Source: Bacteroidota bacterium
GTDB lineage: Bacteria > Bacteroidota > Bacteroidia > Bacteroidales > F082
Direction of reading: 5' to 3'
NCBI GenBank assembly: GCA_016845105.1
Contig: JAERTF010000142.1
Location: 1-64,000, forward strand
Length of the DNA: 64,000 nt
Positions 10,289-21,063 of the stretch are shown piece after piece (the stretch's first letter is position 1; the number at the start of each line of letters is the position of its first letter). A program made the position numbers and the translations under genes. Below the pieces are notes generated by a model that ran no database searches, was not told the DNA's origin, and saw only the letters and a list, made by a program, of their open reading frames with translations.

Positions 10289-12595
10289 TTACTCCTTAAT
10301 ACATAGAGTTTTGAAATACTTTTTGCCATCACGGTCAGTACGTTCAACTCCATGAATATCACTTTGGTATCCTGGAAATGCATTTTCAAAATCCTGACGT
10401 TGTTTCAAATAATCAAAAATAGGTTTCGCCTTCTCGTTTAAATGTTCACCACCCATCATGATTGGGATTCCTGGAGGATATGGCACAATCATAACTGCTG
10501 GGATTCTACCCATCATATCATCGAGTTCCACATATTCAACTTTTCTTCCAACAACAGAGTGGTAAGCTTCTGCTGGTTTCATTACCTGGTCAGGAATTAC
10601 CTGAAAACCAGCTTGCATACTATCAAGTATCTTATAATCCTTAAAATACTTATGGATTGCATTACAATGATCTTTAAGTCCAACTCCTTCATAATTTTTA
10701 GGATAGGCATTCACTAGCTCTGGGAATACTTCACACAGTGGTGTATTGGTATCATAGTGCTCTTTAAACTTAAAGAGTTCAGCAAGTAGAGTTCCTTGTT
10801 TACCTTTGGTTGTTCCTAATGAGTTAAGTAATAGAAATGAATAATAGTCAGTCTTCTCACAAACAATGCCTTTGTCGATCAAATAATTTGATACAATTGA
10901 AGCAGGTATTCCTTCTTCGGCCATATTGCCTTCGCTGTCAATTCCAGGAGTTGTAAATGTTAATTTGATTGGATCGAGCATTGCATAATCATCCTCCATA
11001 TCTTCAAAACCATGCCATGGATTATCCTTCGACATAACCCAAACACTTTGTGTATCAGCAAGAATTTCATCTTCAACATCCTCAAATCTCATTTTTTCAC
11101 CCTCGATTATAACTTCTTCAGGCTGCCACATTCCGAAGAACCAATCATCTTCATTTTCTTCTTTCAACTCATCAAGTATAAGAATCATTTTCTTTCTAAG
11201 TTGAATTGCTTCTATGATAATATCATTAAGAATAATGTTTCCGTTGTCTTGCATCATCTTTGTTGCTACATCTAACGAAGCTATCATACTATACTGAGGT
11301 GAAGTTGAACCATGCATCATATAGGATTCATTGAACTCGTATGGTATAATTTTATCGGTTCCCCCATTTTTAATGTGCAACATTGATGATTGTGAAAATG
11401 CAGTAAGTAATTTATGTGTTGAGTGTGAACAGAAAATTGGTGGGTGATTTTTATCCAATTTATCATCCGTCATTCCAAAGTGGTTTTTATAGATGGGATG
11501 AAAACGTGCATATGCATACCAAGCCTCATCAAAATGAAGATTTTTAACACTTTGCTCAAGTTCTTTTTTAATGTTCACAACGCTATAACAAACTCCATCA
11601 TAAGTGGAATTAGTTAATGTTGACATTTTAGGAGTATTTCCCTTTAGATTTTCTGGAATTAGTTTATTCTCCTTAATCTTTTTCTTGATGGTTTCAGGAG
11701 AAAACTCTGATAAACGAACTGGCCCAATGATACCCATTTTATTACGACGAGGAATCATATATATTGGAAATGCATCGGTAATAACCATCGAATAATTTAG
11801 TGATTTATGACAGTTTCTATCAACAAATGCAATATCATCTTTTAGTACCTGACTTCTCCATATTACTTGATTTACATTTGAAGTCCCATTGAGAATGTAG
11901 TAAGTATAATCAGCACCAAATGCTCTTGCTGAATTCTTTTCTGCATCACCAACAACACCTTCATGGTCAAGCAAAGATCCAAGCTCAGGCACAGAAATGG
12001 AGAAATCGGAACGTAGCGTGTTTTCACCAAAAAATTTGTAGAGAGCTACTCCGGCTGGACTTCTTAAAAAACCTTCACCACCCATATGTCCTGGAGTGTG
12101 CCAAGCATATTTGTATTCTTCTGAGTATTTAACCAAAGCTCCAAAAAAATCAGGGTATACAGATTTAAGATATTTCAACAAGTGCATTTCTATTCTACCT
12201 GATAAAAACTCAACAGTATCAGCAGTTTTCCATAAATAGCCATTTATGGCCTTAAGCACATCCACCGGAATTGATTCCATATCAAGCCTGTCAGTAAGCA
12301 AAAGAATTGGGATTGTTTTGTTCCTTGCCCTTATTAACCCAATTAATTCGGGAGCATACATAAATTCATCTGGGTCTTCATCAGGCAGATCCCAATCGAT
12401 AACCACTGCACCAATATCAGCTCGTGACATAAATATTTCTTGAGCATCTTCATACGTAAATGAAGGAATTACACTGCAATATTGAACTTCTTCAAGTTCA
12501 GAAACTAATTCATTTAATCTAAAACCTTCGTCTGAGGCTTCGTGAAATTGCCCGGATACTATAAGAACCGGCCAGTCGTGTTTACTAGCTTTCAT
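10289..12595 (-). CDS. Orn/Lys/Arg decarboxylase (PLP-dependent, biodegradative/acid-resistance type)
   Basis: 768 aa; N-terminal wing domain; PLP-lysine motif SHSTHKLLTAFSQSSMLH; AWHTPGHMGGEGF; C-terminal PYPPGIPIMMGGE. Confidence 0.93.
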   Translation of the reverse strand: MKASKHDWPVLIVSGQFHEASDEGFRLNELVSELEEVQYCSVIPSFTYEDAQEIFMSRADIGAVVIDWDLPDEDPDEFMYAPELIGLIRARNKTIPILLLTDRLDMESIPVDVLKAINGYLWKTADTVEFLSGRIEMHLLKYLKSVYPDFFGALVKYSEEYKYAWHTPGHMGGEGFLRSPAGVALYKFFGENTLRSDFSISVPELGSLLDHEGVVGDAEKNSARAFGADYTYYILNGTSNVNQVIWRSQVLKDDIAFVDRNCHKSLNYSMVITDAFPIYMIPRRNKMGIIGPVRLSEFSPETIKKKIKENKLIPENLKGNTPKMSTLTNSTYDGVCYSVVNIKKELEQSVKNLHFDEAWYAYARFHPIYKNHFGMTDDKLDKNHPPIFCSHSTHKLLTAFSQSSMLHIKNGGTDKIIPYEFNESYMMHGSTSPQYSMIASLDVATKMMQDNGNIILNDIIIEAIQLRKKMILILDELKEENEDDWFFGMWQPEEVIIEGEKMRFEDVEDEILADTQSVWVMSKDNPWHGFEDMEDDYAMLDPIKLTFTTPGIDSEGNMAEEGIPASIVSNYLIDKGIVCEKTDYYSFLLLNSLGTTKGKQGTLLAELFKFKEHYDTNTPLCEVFPELVNAYPKNYEGVGLKDHCNAIHKYFKDYKILDSMQAGFQVIPDQVMKPAEAYHSVVGRKVEYVELDDMMGRIPAVMIVPYPPGIPIMMGGEHLNEKAKPIFDYLKQRQDFENAFPGYQSDIHGVERTDRDGKKYFKTLCIKE

Positions 12596-12635
12596 GGTTT
12601 ATTTTTTTATTGATTAATATTATTTGCATTAATAA

Positions 12636-13925
12636 CTATGATTTTTTAGTGAGCTTTAGTGAAAATACGGCCATAACAATTATTACCAATGCAATCACCA
12701 ACCACAACTCATATAAGGTGGCAGATACGAATGCTGATATGATAAATATTGATGACAGAATTACAATAATCTTGGTGGATAGTTTTCCCGTTCCAGTCTC
12801 TATTTCTTTTTTGATAAGGGCAATACCTGACCAAAAGTAAGGGAATAACAACAGTAATACAGATAGAGTTACTGTAATGTTAAATGCTGCGGCAACGTCA
12901 CTTCCCATAAGCATAAGTATAACTTCTAATACAGTCATTATTATACCGTTAATGACCAAACCCTTGCTGTTTATTCCAAATTTGTTAGTGTAGGAATACG
13001 CCTTTGGAAGAAATCCATTATCTGCACTTGTTTTTGCTGCACTAGCTGAGGATAAATTCCATACCAGAAAGCTTGCAATACAAGCAATTGCCATTAGTAG
13101 GGCAACAGCTTCACCAGCGTATTTTGAATCGAATATTTTAGTTATTGACAAAGCAAAGGAAGCAGGGGCTTCCTGCAGTTCTTCTGCTTTAAACATGCCT
13201 TCCAAAACAGTAGTAGAAGTGATGTAAATAACTGCAACAATTATAAAACCAATTATTGTGGCAAGAGGTACAATCTTTTTTGGGTTTTCTATTAGTTCGT
13301 TATTGGTTGCTACGCTTTCTACACCAACATAAGAAAAAATAAGTACGGCAAAACCTGCCATAATAGCCTTGCCATCAGAATCACCTGTGACATTCCAATT
13401 CGATTTAAATAGGGCTATATCAAAGTCAAGCCATCCTGCGAAAGCAGTAGTAATAACAGCTAATAGCAATAATGTTACGGTAATTGATACAACTTTTGTG
13501 ATTATACCAACGCCTCGTAATGAGAGAAAAATAAATAGCCATATTAGTATTATTACTGTAACTCCTAAAACCAACGAATTTTTAAAAGCAGGGACAAACA
13601 TTTCCAAATATCCCAAGCCAGCTATTAGGATGGAGATGTTTGAAATTAAATTACCATAAACGTAAAACAAACCACTCTTAGCACCTAAAATTGGGTTAAC
13701 ATAGGTTGCAAGTGCAGTAGGGCTAGGGTCTTCAAATACATTACCTGCTCTAACATAAACAAGTGTTAAAAATAGCGCTCCGGTTGTTACCAAGATAAAT
13801 GATATCAATGTTATGGAGCCTGTTTGTGCTAACTGTTGAGGTAGTGCAATTACTCCACTACCAGCCAGGCTAGATACAATTAAAAATATTGCTCCAACTA
13901 AACCTAATTTTTTAGCTTTTCCCAT
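12636..13925 (-). CDS. APC family amino acid transporter (CadB/PotE/AdiC-like)
   Basis: SSLAGSGVIALPQQLAQ TM1 motif; about 12 TM; 40 bp upstream of the decarboxylase. Confidence 0.85.
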   Translation of the reverse strand: MGKAKKLGLVGAIFLIVSSLAGSGVIALPQQLAQTGSITLISFILVTTGALFLTLVYVRAGNVFEDPSPTALATYVNPILGAKSGLFYVYGNLISNISILIAGLGYLEMFVPAFKNSLVLGVTVIILIWLFIFLSLRGVGIITKVVSITVTLLLLAVITTAFAGWLDFDIALFKSNWNVTGDSDGKAIMAGFAVLIFSYVGVESVATNNELIENPKKIVPLATIIGFIIVAVIYITSTTVLEGMFKAEELQEAPASFALSITKIFDSKYAGEAVALLMAIACIASFLVWNLSSASAAKTSADNGFLPKAYSYTNKFGINSKGLVINGIIMTVLEVILMLMGSDVAAAFNITVTLSVLLLLFPYFWSGIALIKKEIETGTGKLSTKIIVILSSIFIISAFVSATLYELWLVIALVIIVMAVFSLKLTKKS

Positions 13926-14194
13926 GGGTCTTTTTTTTTAAAAATTCAAAATTGGTTATATTTTGTTACGTGTTGTTTATCAAAAGAAAGAAATAATATG
14001 ATCTTTATTTACTGCCTATGAAGAAACTTAATATAATATGTTCCTCAAATGTATTACATTTTTAGCCAACATTCAATCCATTGTCAATCTTTTTTGGGAT
14101 TGTACAAATTATAAAATTAAAAAGTTATCTTTGAATGATATTGATATCTATAACAAATAACTGCATTTGCATTGTACCCAATAATCCAATTGAA

Positions 14195-15328
14195 ATGAAA
14201 AAATACATCCTGATTTTAGTTTTATGCGTGCCATTTATTAATGTTGTTGCACAAAACGATACTGTAAAAGTAAAGAAGCTTTCATTTGAGTTTTCTGGTT
14301 TTGTAAATTTAAATGCTATAATAGACTTTAATGGTTTAGAAAAGTATGATGATTTCACAACTTCGGAAATACCAATAAACCCATCACCATATGAAAAAAT
14401 AACAATGTTTCACATGACGGCACGACAGTCAAGGTTAAATTTTGGAGCTAATTATCTTACACCTTGGGGTAAACTAAAGGGCTTCGTATCGGGTGATTTT
14501 TATACTGGAAATACCGGAGCTAAATCGTATTTTAGGTTACGGGAAGCATATTTGCAGTTGGGTAATTTGCTTTTGGGCCAAACCAATACAACTTTTGGTA
14601 ACCCTGATGTTGTGCCTGTAACCATTGATTTTGAAGGTCCAAATAGCGCTACTACATTGAGGAACCCTATGATAAGGTACAGCAATAAAATAGGTAAAGG
14701 ATGGAGTTATGTGCTTGCCTTAGAAATGAGAGGTCCTGATATAAGACCATTTGATAAGGTTGTTGATCCATTTTTAGCAATGCCATGTTTAGTAGGTAGT
14801 ATTAATAAGGCTGGTGATTGGGGAGTTATTACACTAAGCGGAATGGTTGATAATACTCGTTATTTTACTTCGGATACTGTTGAGAAACATGAAATTGGAT
14901 ATGGAGGTGCTTTATCAGCGATTATACATACATGGAAAAAAAGTCACTTTAGTATATTTTTTATTGCTGGTAAAGGAGCTTCTAATTTCATATCCGATCT
15001 TTCTGGAAATGGCTATAATGGTGTTCCTAACTTAGCTAAGAATAAGCTGGTTTTGTTAAATAGTATCGGAGGATTTGTAGCCTATACCCAAAACTGGAAT
15101 AAAAAATTAAGTTCAAATTTTATTTTTAGTTACATTGAACTTGAAAAAACACAACTTCTGAAATCTACTGATTTTAGATACAGTAACTATGCTCTTGCTA
15201 ATTTGTTCTATGCACCTTTTAGTAGATTTAAATTTGGAGTAGAATATATATACGGTGAACTATTTGTTCAGAATAATGAAAATGGTGATGCCAATAGGTT
15301 ACAATTCTTAGCCCAGTTTAGTTTCTAG
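14195..15328 (+). CDS. Outer-membrane beta-barrel porin (DcaP-like)
   Basis: Signal peptide MKKYILILVLCVPFINVVAQ; FSGFVNLNAIIDFNG; porin-like aromatic end. ORF track start is 14135. Confidence 0.7.
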   Translation: MKKYILILVLCVPFINVVAQNDTVKVKKLSFEFSGFVNLNAIIDFNGLEKYDDFTTSEIPINPSPYEKITMFHMTARQSRLNFGANYLTPWGKLKGFVSGDFYTGNTGAKSYFRLREAYLQLGNLLLGQTNTTFGNPDVVPVTIDFEGPNSATTLRNPMIRYSNKIGKGWSYVLALEMRGPDIRPFDKVVDPFLAMPCLVGSINKAGDWGVITLSGMVDNTRYFTSDTVEKHEIGYGGALSAIIHTWKKSHFSIFFIAGKGASNFISDLSGNGYNGVPNLAKNKLVLLNSIGGFVAYTQNWNKKLSSNFIFSYIELEKTQLLKSTDFRYSNYALANLFYAPFSRFKFGVEYIYGELFVQNNENGDANRLQFLAQFSF

Positions 15329-15374
15329 ATATTGTCTTGGTTTTAAGTAATGATAGAATTATATTTCACTTTAC

Positions 15375-17150
15375 CTAGTAAACAATATTGCTAATATATT
15401 CACTTTTGTTTCCAAGCATGTCTTCTACTATAAGTCTAAACTCATTTTTTCCTTTCAGTAGTTTATTGTCATAATTGTATTGAAGAAGACTTTTTTTTGG
15501 TTCATATTCCATTAATATCCAAGTATTATTCAAAAAGGCTTTGTAGTTTTTTATACCCGTGTGTTCGTCTTCAATCAATATCAGTAGCGACTTTTGCTTA
15601 TTAACGTTTTTACCATCTTTAAAGTTCTTTTCTTTAATGAGAGGAGAGGTTGTATCTGATAGTAGTTTGTAATAACCTAATTGTCTTGATCGTATTACAA
15701 ATTCCTTGTCATTGCGTTTACTGCCTGAGTATGTATACTCAGTATTATCAGGCGAATATGCAATATAAACGCTCTCCGTTGGTATTTTTGGTATTGAGTC
15801 GTAATCAATACTAATGTCAAAATATTTATGAACAGGTGTATATTGATTGTGAATCTTGTAAATTTTAGAAAGAGAATTGCTATCCTTAGGAAAAACATTC
15901 ACATTGAAGTATAGTGAGTTGTAAAAACTAAACGGAGAGAAATCGATGTTTATACCATTCGATGTAATTGAATTAGATTCCGAATTTAGAAAATATTTTC
16001 TCTCGGTATATTCATTCATAATACTTGATTCATTTCGTACGGTATCCATTTGACTTCCTTTCACTCTAAATTTGAGTATTGAAATATTATCATAAGCATC
16101 CCTGATTTCGTAACGCATATCATGATACAATGTATCGTTAAAACTGATTATGCCATTGTTAACTATGGTTGAATAATTATCCAATATATTGTTTGTGTCA
16201 ACTTGGGTTCTAACAATTCTAGCTTTTGATTTCTTATAGAAATTATAATCGATTAAGCTGTTGATAAAACGAGTTGTTTTGAACGACAACCTATCCATTT
16301 CAAGATTAAATATTAGTGAAGTATCATAGTAAAACTTGATCGAATAAACTCCATTTTTATTTGATATTTCATTCATTAGATCGTAAGTGCTTACCCCAAA
16401 TGATATATTCCCAGCTAAAGATATTTCATGATTCCCAGCAATTTTATGATCTATTCCCCAACCTGATAACTTATAAACAACTGTGTCTTGAGAACCATCA
16501 ATTCTTGATTCACTGTCTACTGGATAGATTGCAAGATGTGTGATTTTTGGTCTGTAATAGTCTTTTACTTTTATTGTATTAAAAAATAATGGGTTAAGAG
16601 GTTGTTGTGATATCTCATCACGAATTTCAAAATGAAGATGTGGCCCAAACGATCCCCCAGTATTTCCTGAGTAAGCTATTTTTTCGCCCTTTTTTACTTG
16701 AAACTCGTTTTTATCAAAAAACATTTGGATAGTAAAGCTCTCTTTCTCATACTGCCTGTTAGTAACTATAGTCTGTATCGAATCGGCAAACTTTTGAAGA
16801 TGCCCATAAACCGACACAAATCCTCCGGGATGAGTAATATAAATTGTTTTTCCATACCCTGAAGTTGAAACTTTTATCCTGCTTATCCAGCCATCTTCAA
16901 TTGATCGCACAGTTTTACCTTCAACACCTTGTGTTTTTATATCAATGCCCGAATGGAAATGATTTGAGCGCAACTCACCAAACGTCCCGGAAAGGTAAAG
17001 AGGTATATCTAATGGAGTAACAAAACTTGATTTTTTTATTTTATTATTCTGAGCCATAATTGATGACAGTGTAGCTAGTAATAATATATAAATTGATAGT
17101 ATACGATAGTTCATTTTAGATTTACTATTTATATCAAATAAGTTAAGCAA
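15375..17150 (-). CDS. M23 family metallopeptidase
   Basis: HSGIDIKTQGVEG, YGHLQKF and GPHLHFEIRD motifs; the signal peptide suggests a start near 17114. Confidence 0.92.
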   Translation of the reverse strand: MLNLFDINSKSKMNYRILSIYILLLATLSSIMAQNNKIKKSSFVTPLDIPLYLSGTFGELRSNHFHSGIDIKTQGVEGKTVRSIEDGWISRIKVSTSGYGKTIYITHPGGFVSVYGHLQKFADSIQTIVTNRQYEKESFTIQMFFDKNEFQVKKGEKIAYSGNTGGSFGPHLHFEIRDEISQQPLNPLFFNTIKVKDYYRPKITHLAIYPVDSESRIDGSQDTVVYKLSGWGIDHKIAGNHEISLAGNISFGVSTYDLMNEISNKNGVYSIKFYYDTSLIFNLEMDRLSFKTTRFINSLIDYNFYKKSKARIVRTQVDTNNILDNYSTIVNNGIISFNDTLYHDMRYEIRDAYDNISILKFRVKGSQMDTVRNESSIMNEYTERKYFLNSESNSITSNGINIDFSPFSFYNSLYFNVNVFPKDSNSLSKIYKIHNQYTPVHKYFDISIDYDSIPKIPTESVYIAYSPDNTEYTYSGSKRNDKEFVIRSRQLGYYKLLSDTTSPLIKEKNFKDGKNVNKQKSLLILIEDEHTGIKNYKAFLNNTWILMEYEPKKSLLQYNYDNKLLKGKNEFRLIVEDMLGNKSEYISNIVY

Positions 17151-17293
17151 AATTAGTTTGTTTTGGTGTTAATTTATTGAAAAGGTTATTGATAAAGCTA
17201 ACTATTTTTTGTTGATATATTTACCTCAACAATGCGCCTAATTCTTTATCAATAAACTAATGTATTTGTTATATGTGTTGCAAACTAAAATTT

Positions 17294-17301
17294 ATAAATT
17301 T
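17294..17301 (+). promoter_or_regulatory. -7 box (TAAATTTG)
   Basis: Matches TAnnTTTG, about 30 nt before the next ATG. Confidence 0.45.
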
Positions 17302-17330
17302 GCGTTCATAAAACACACACAGGGCTAATC

Positions 17331-17684
17331 ATGAAGAATTATCTAATAGTACTTTTCGTTATAATAACTATTCCAATATTAGTATTATCATCTTGTAAAA
17401 AGGATGATGCTAGCAATGGTGATGGAATTAAACCCGAAATAGTTATAATCGGACAAAGTACCATGTATTGGGCGTTGGATATTCCATATATTGATGCTGG
17501 TGCAATTGCTTATGATGTAATAGCACCTGGTGATACAACAGATTTAACAAGTTCGATTGCTGTTGAAAATAATGTTGATGTATCTGTAATTGGTGATTAT
17601 AGTGTAAAGTATAATGTTAAAGATGCAAGTGGTGAATCAGCTGAAGAGAAGACCAGAATTGTTAAAGTTGTTCTTGGAAAATAG
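17331..17684 (+). CDS. Single-domain Ig-like (DUF5011-type) lipoprotein
   Basis: Lipobox LSSCKKDD; YIDAGAIAYD...GDYSVKYNVKDASGE. Confidence 0.75.
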   Translation: MKNYLIVLFVIITIPILVLSSCKKDDASNGDGIKPEIVIIGQSTMYWALDIPYIDAGAIAYDVIAPGDTTDLTSSIAVENNVDVSVIGDYSVKYNVKDASGESAEEKTRIVKVVLGK

Positions 17685-17719
17685 CTAATATTCGAAATGT
17701 TTTACCCCATAACAACCTC

Positions 17720-18619
17720 ATGTTAATGAAGCAAATACTTTTTATAGTAAATCCAAATTCAGTTAAAAAACTGAGAAACAGAGTTGAAGGTGCGATTGGT
17801 CTAGGGATTGATCATAATAAATATAGCGTAAGGATTGAATATACAAGGTCGGCAATTCATGCTGCTAATTTAAGTCGAGATGCGGTAAAGGATGGAGTTG
17901 ATATAATAGCTGCTGTGGGGGGTGATGGTACGGTAAATGAGGTTGCCTCACAAATGATAGATTGTAATTCTATCCTTGGAATAATACCTATGGGTTCTGG
18001 AAATGGTCTAGCTCGACATCTGGGAATTCCAAGGAATATAGAGAAGGCAGTTGCTCTTATTAATACACAAAACATAAGTACCATAGATACTGGTTCAGTT
18101 AATGGAAAAGTATTTGTAAGTATTGCTGGAGTTGGTTTTGATGCATTGATTGCTGAGAAGTTTTCACAAGGAAAACAAAGAGGGTTCCTTGGATATTTTA
18201 GACATGTGGCAAATGAGTACTTAAAATATATCCCGCAGGAATATAAACTTACATTTAGTAATGGAGATGTTATTAAAAGAAAAGCTTTGTTTGTTGCATT
18301 TGCCAATTCAAATCAATTTGGATATAACACTAAGATCGCTCCCAATGCAAAAATTAAGGATGGTCTGCTCGATGTATGTATTATTGAAAAACCGGCAATT
18401 TTTAGGATCCCTTTAATAGCTAACTTGCTTTTGTTAAGATTAGTAGATAAGTCAGCGTTGGTTCAGATTGTTAAAACTAAGGGGGTTAAGGTACAGCGAA
18501 TTACAAATGGAATAGTAAATATTGATGGTGAGGCCATTAACTTAGATAAGGAACTTGAAATAAAGATAAACCCTCTATCTTTGAAAATTATAATTAATCA
18601 AAATGTCAGCAAAGTTTAA
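17720..18619 (+). CDS. Diacylglycerol/lipid kinase family protein
   Basis: GGDGTVNEVASQM and PMGSGNGLARHLGIP motifs. Confidence 0.92.
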   Translation: MLMKQILFIVNPNSVKKLRNRVEGAIGLGIDHNKYSVRIEYTRSAIHAANLSRDAVKDGVDIIAAVGGDGTVNEVASQMIDCNSILGIIPMGSGNGLARHLGIPRNIEKAVALINTQNISTIDTGSVNGKVFVSIAGVGFDALIAEKFSQGKQRGFLGYFRHVANEYLKYIPQEYKLTFSNGDVIKRKALFVAFANSNQFGYNTKIAPNAKIKDGLLDVCIIEKPAIFRIPLIANLLLLRLVDKSALVQIVKTKGVKVQRITNGIVNIDGEAINLDKELEIKINPLSLKIIINQNVSKV

Positions 18620-18941
18620 AAATACAAGAGTCATATATTCAACAAATCCCGATTATAATAACTGGGATGATAGAGAAGAAGAAATATTAACACCTGAAAT
18701 TGGAGAGCAAAAACTATACGTAAGTCTTGATAAAAAACAACGTAGAGGTAAGAAGGTAACACTTGTTACTGGTTTTGTTGGAAAGAATGAAGATTTGAAA
18801 GACTTAGGTAAAGTTCTAAAGTCGAAATGTGGAGTTGGAGGATCAGTTAAGGATGGTGAAATTATTATTCAGGGAGATTTTAAGCAAAAGGTTGCCGATT
18901 TGTTGACCGGCATGGGTTATACTTGTAAAATGAAAGGTTAA
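18603..18941 (+). CDS. SUI1/eIF1-like translation factor (YciH family)
   Basis: RRGKKVTLVTGF...LGKVLKSKCGVGGSVKDGEIIIQGDF. Confidence 0.93.
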   Translation: MSAKFKNTRVIYSTNPDYNNWDDREEEILTPEIGEQKLYVSLDKKQRRGKKVTLVTGFVGKNEDLKDLGKVLKSKCGVGGSVKDGEIIIQGDFKQKVADLLTGMGYTCKMKG

Positions 18942-18952
18942 AAAAAACAATA

Positions 18953-20353
18953 ATGAAAAAAACACTACTCATTGCAATCAGTTTATTTACAGTTTTTTCA
19001 ATTCAATTGTCTGCGCAGGAAATAACTGGTAAAATAGGAAAAGAGGACTTGATAAATATTAGATCAACCTTTGATAATAGTCCGACAAATATTGCATTAT
19101 TAAATGCCATTACACATAACGATATAAAGAAGCTTGCTGAATCACGTAAAAACGATGGTGTCATAAATCATTATTTCTCAAATAGGGTTAAAGTGAGTGG
19201 AATTACAAATCAAAAGTCTTCGGGAAGATGCTGGTTGTATACCGGTTTAAACACCATACGACCTCTTGTTCAGGAAAAATATAATCTAAGTAATTTTGAG
19301 TTTTCACAAACTTATAATTTCTTTTGGGATCAATTTGAAAAGGCAAATTTGTTTTTAGAAATAGCAAGAGCCACTGCCAATAAACCTTTAAGTGATAGGG
19401 AGGTGGAGTGGTTGTTTAAAAACCCCATTGGTGATGGAGGGCAATGGACAACTTTTGCCGATAATATCATGAAATATGGCGTAGTTCCGGCAGAAGCAAT
19501 GCCCGATACTTATCAAAGTGAAAAAACATCTATGATGTCCAGATTGCTGCGCAGAAAACTTAGAGAAGATGGGCTAAAGATGCGAGAATTAGCCAATTCA
19601 CGTATGAGTGAAGAAGCTAAACACAATGCTAAGATTGAGATGTTAAGTGAAATATACCGTATACTAGTTCTTTGTTTAGGAGAACCACCTCTAGAGTTCT
19701 CATGGCAAGTAAAGGATAAAGAGGGAAAAATTAGTGAATCTGTTGTTTATACTCCCAAGCAATTTTATGATGAGTTAATAGGAATAGACTTGCAAGAGTA
19801 TGTGATGTTTATGAATGATCCCGCCAAAGATTACAATCGTTTGTACGAAATTCAATATGATAGAAATTTAGTTGAAGGTAGTAATTGGAAGTATATAAAT
19901 CTTCCAAACGAGCAAATTAAAGAATTTGCAAAGCAATCTATAATAGGGAATGAAGCAATGTACTTTTCTTGTGATGTTGGAAAACAATTAAATGTTGTTA
20001 GTGGGATACTTGATATCGATAATTACAATTACAATGATTTAATTGGAGTTGATTTTGGTATGGATAAAAAGCAACGAATCGAAACCTTCGAAAGCGGATC
20101 AACTCATGGAATGGCATTGGTTGGTGTAAATATATTACCAGATGGTTCAATTGATAAATGGTTATTGGAAAATAGCTGGGGAGCTGATAAGGGGCATAAA
20201 GGGTATCTTACAATGACCGATCGATGGTTTGATGAATATATGTTTAGGGTTATAATTCATAAGAAGTATATCAGCAAAGACATCCTTAATATTTTAAAGC
20301 AGAAGCCAATATTGTTACCCCCTTGGGACCCAATGTTTTCACCAGAAATGTAA
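18953..20353 (+). CDS. C1-family (bleomycin hydrolase/aminopeptidase C-like) secreted peptidase
   Basis: SSGRCWLYTGLN catalytic Cys, STHGMALVGV catalytic His, LLENSWG Asn; signal peptide. Confidence 0.93.
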   Translation: MKKTLLIAISLFTVFSIQLSAQEITGKIGKEDLINIRSTFDNSPTNIALLNAITHNDIKKLAESRKNDGVINHYFSNRVKVSGITNQKSSGRCWLYTGLNTIRPLVQEKYNLSNFEFSQTYNFFWDQFEKANLFLEIARATANKPLSDREVEWLFKNPIGDGGQWTTFADNIMKYGVVPAEAMPDTYQSEKTSMMSRLLRRKLREDGLKMRELANSRMSEEAKHNAKIEMLSEIYRILVLCLGEPPLEFSWQVKDKEGKISESVVYTPKQFYDELIGIDLQEYVMFMNDPAKDYNRLYEIQYDRNLVEGSNWKYINLPNEQIKEFAKQSIIGNEAMYFSCDVGKQLNVVSGILDIDNYNYNDLIGVDFGMDKKQRIETFESGSTHGMALVGVNILPDGSIDKWLLENSWGADKGHKGYLTMTDRWFDEYMFRVIIHKKYISKDILNILKQKPILLPPWDPMFSPEM

Positions 20354-20369
20354 ACTCAATTAAACTATT

Positions 20370-20972
20370 ATGGAGTTTTCAAACCAGTATTGGGATGAAC
20401 TTTATTCTTCTGATAAAACGGGTTGGGATATGGGGTCAGTTTCGATTCCATTGAAAGAATACTTCGACCAGCTTACCAACAATGAAATAAAAATATTAGT
20501 TCCAGGTGCTGGCAAGGCTTGGGAAGTCGAATACCTTTATCTTGCAGGGTTCAAGAATGTTTATGTATTGGACTATTCAATAGTTGCAATTAATGAATTC
20601 AAGTTAAGGTGTCCGTGGTTTCCTGATAGTCATATACTCAACGAAGATTTCTTTGTTCATCAGGGGAAGTACGATTTAATTGTGGAGCAGACCTTTTTTA
20701 GCTCACTACACCCTGTTCAAAGATCTCGATATGCTCAAAATATCTATGATAAATTAGTTGCTGAAGGTAAGCTTGTTGGGCTACTGTTTAACCATGAATT
20801 TGATTTTTCTGGCCCACCATGGGGTGGTAGTCGTATGGAATATATTCAACTCTTTAATAATTATTTCAAAATTGAGATTATGGAAATAGCGCATAACTCA
20901 ATAAAACCACGACTAGGAAGGGAGTTGTTTATGTTACTGAAAAAGGTTAACCCTTCAGAAACAAAAGAATAA
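20370..20972 (+). CDS. TPMT-like SAM-dependent methyltransferase
   Basis: YWDELYSSDKTGWDMG; LVPGAGKAWEVEYL. Confidence 0.85.
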   Translation: MEFSNQYWDELYSSDKTGWDMGSVSIPLKEYFDQLTNNEIKILVPGAGKAWEVEYLYLAGFKNVYVLDYSIVAINEFKLRCPWFPDSHILNEDFFVHQGKYDLIVEQTFFSSLHPVQRSRYAQNIYDKLVAEGKLVGLLFNHEFDFSGPPWGGSRMEYIQLFNNYFKIEIMEIAHNSIKPRLGRELFMLLKKVNPSETKE

Positions 20973-21063
20973 CATATGGAAAAAACTAAATCTGTATTTT
21001 GTATGGGCTGAATAATAATTTCTTTTTATATTAGCCCATTATCCATTAATTCTAATTTTTATT

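Noticed and set aside
10124-10306. 60-aa ORF (MFSHVITNLVCHSDG...)
   Set aside because: It lies over the intergenic inverted repeat; such ORFs (CPSEQSEESH) are spurious translations of this repeat type.
17857-18306. 149-aa minus-strand ORF inside the lipid kinase gene
   Set aside because: Antisense shadow of a well-supported CDS with kinase motifs; no recognisable family.
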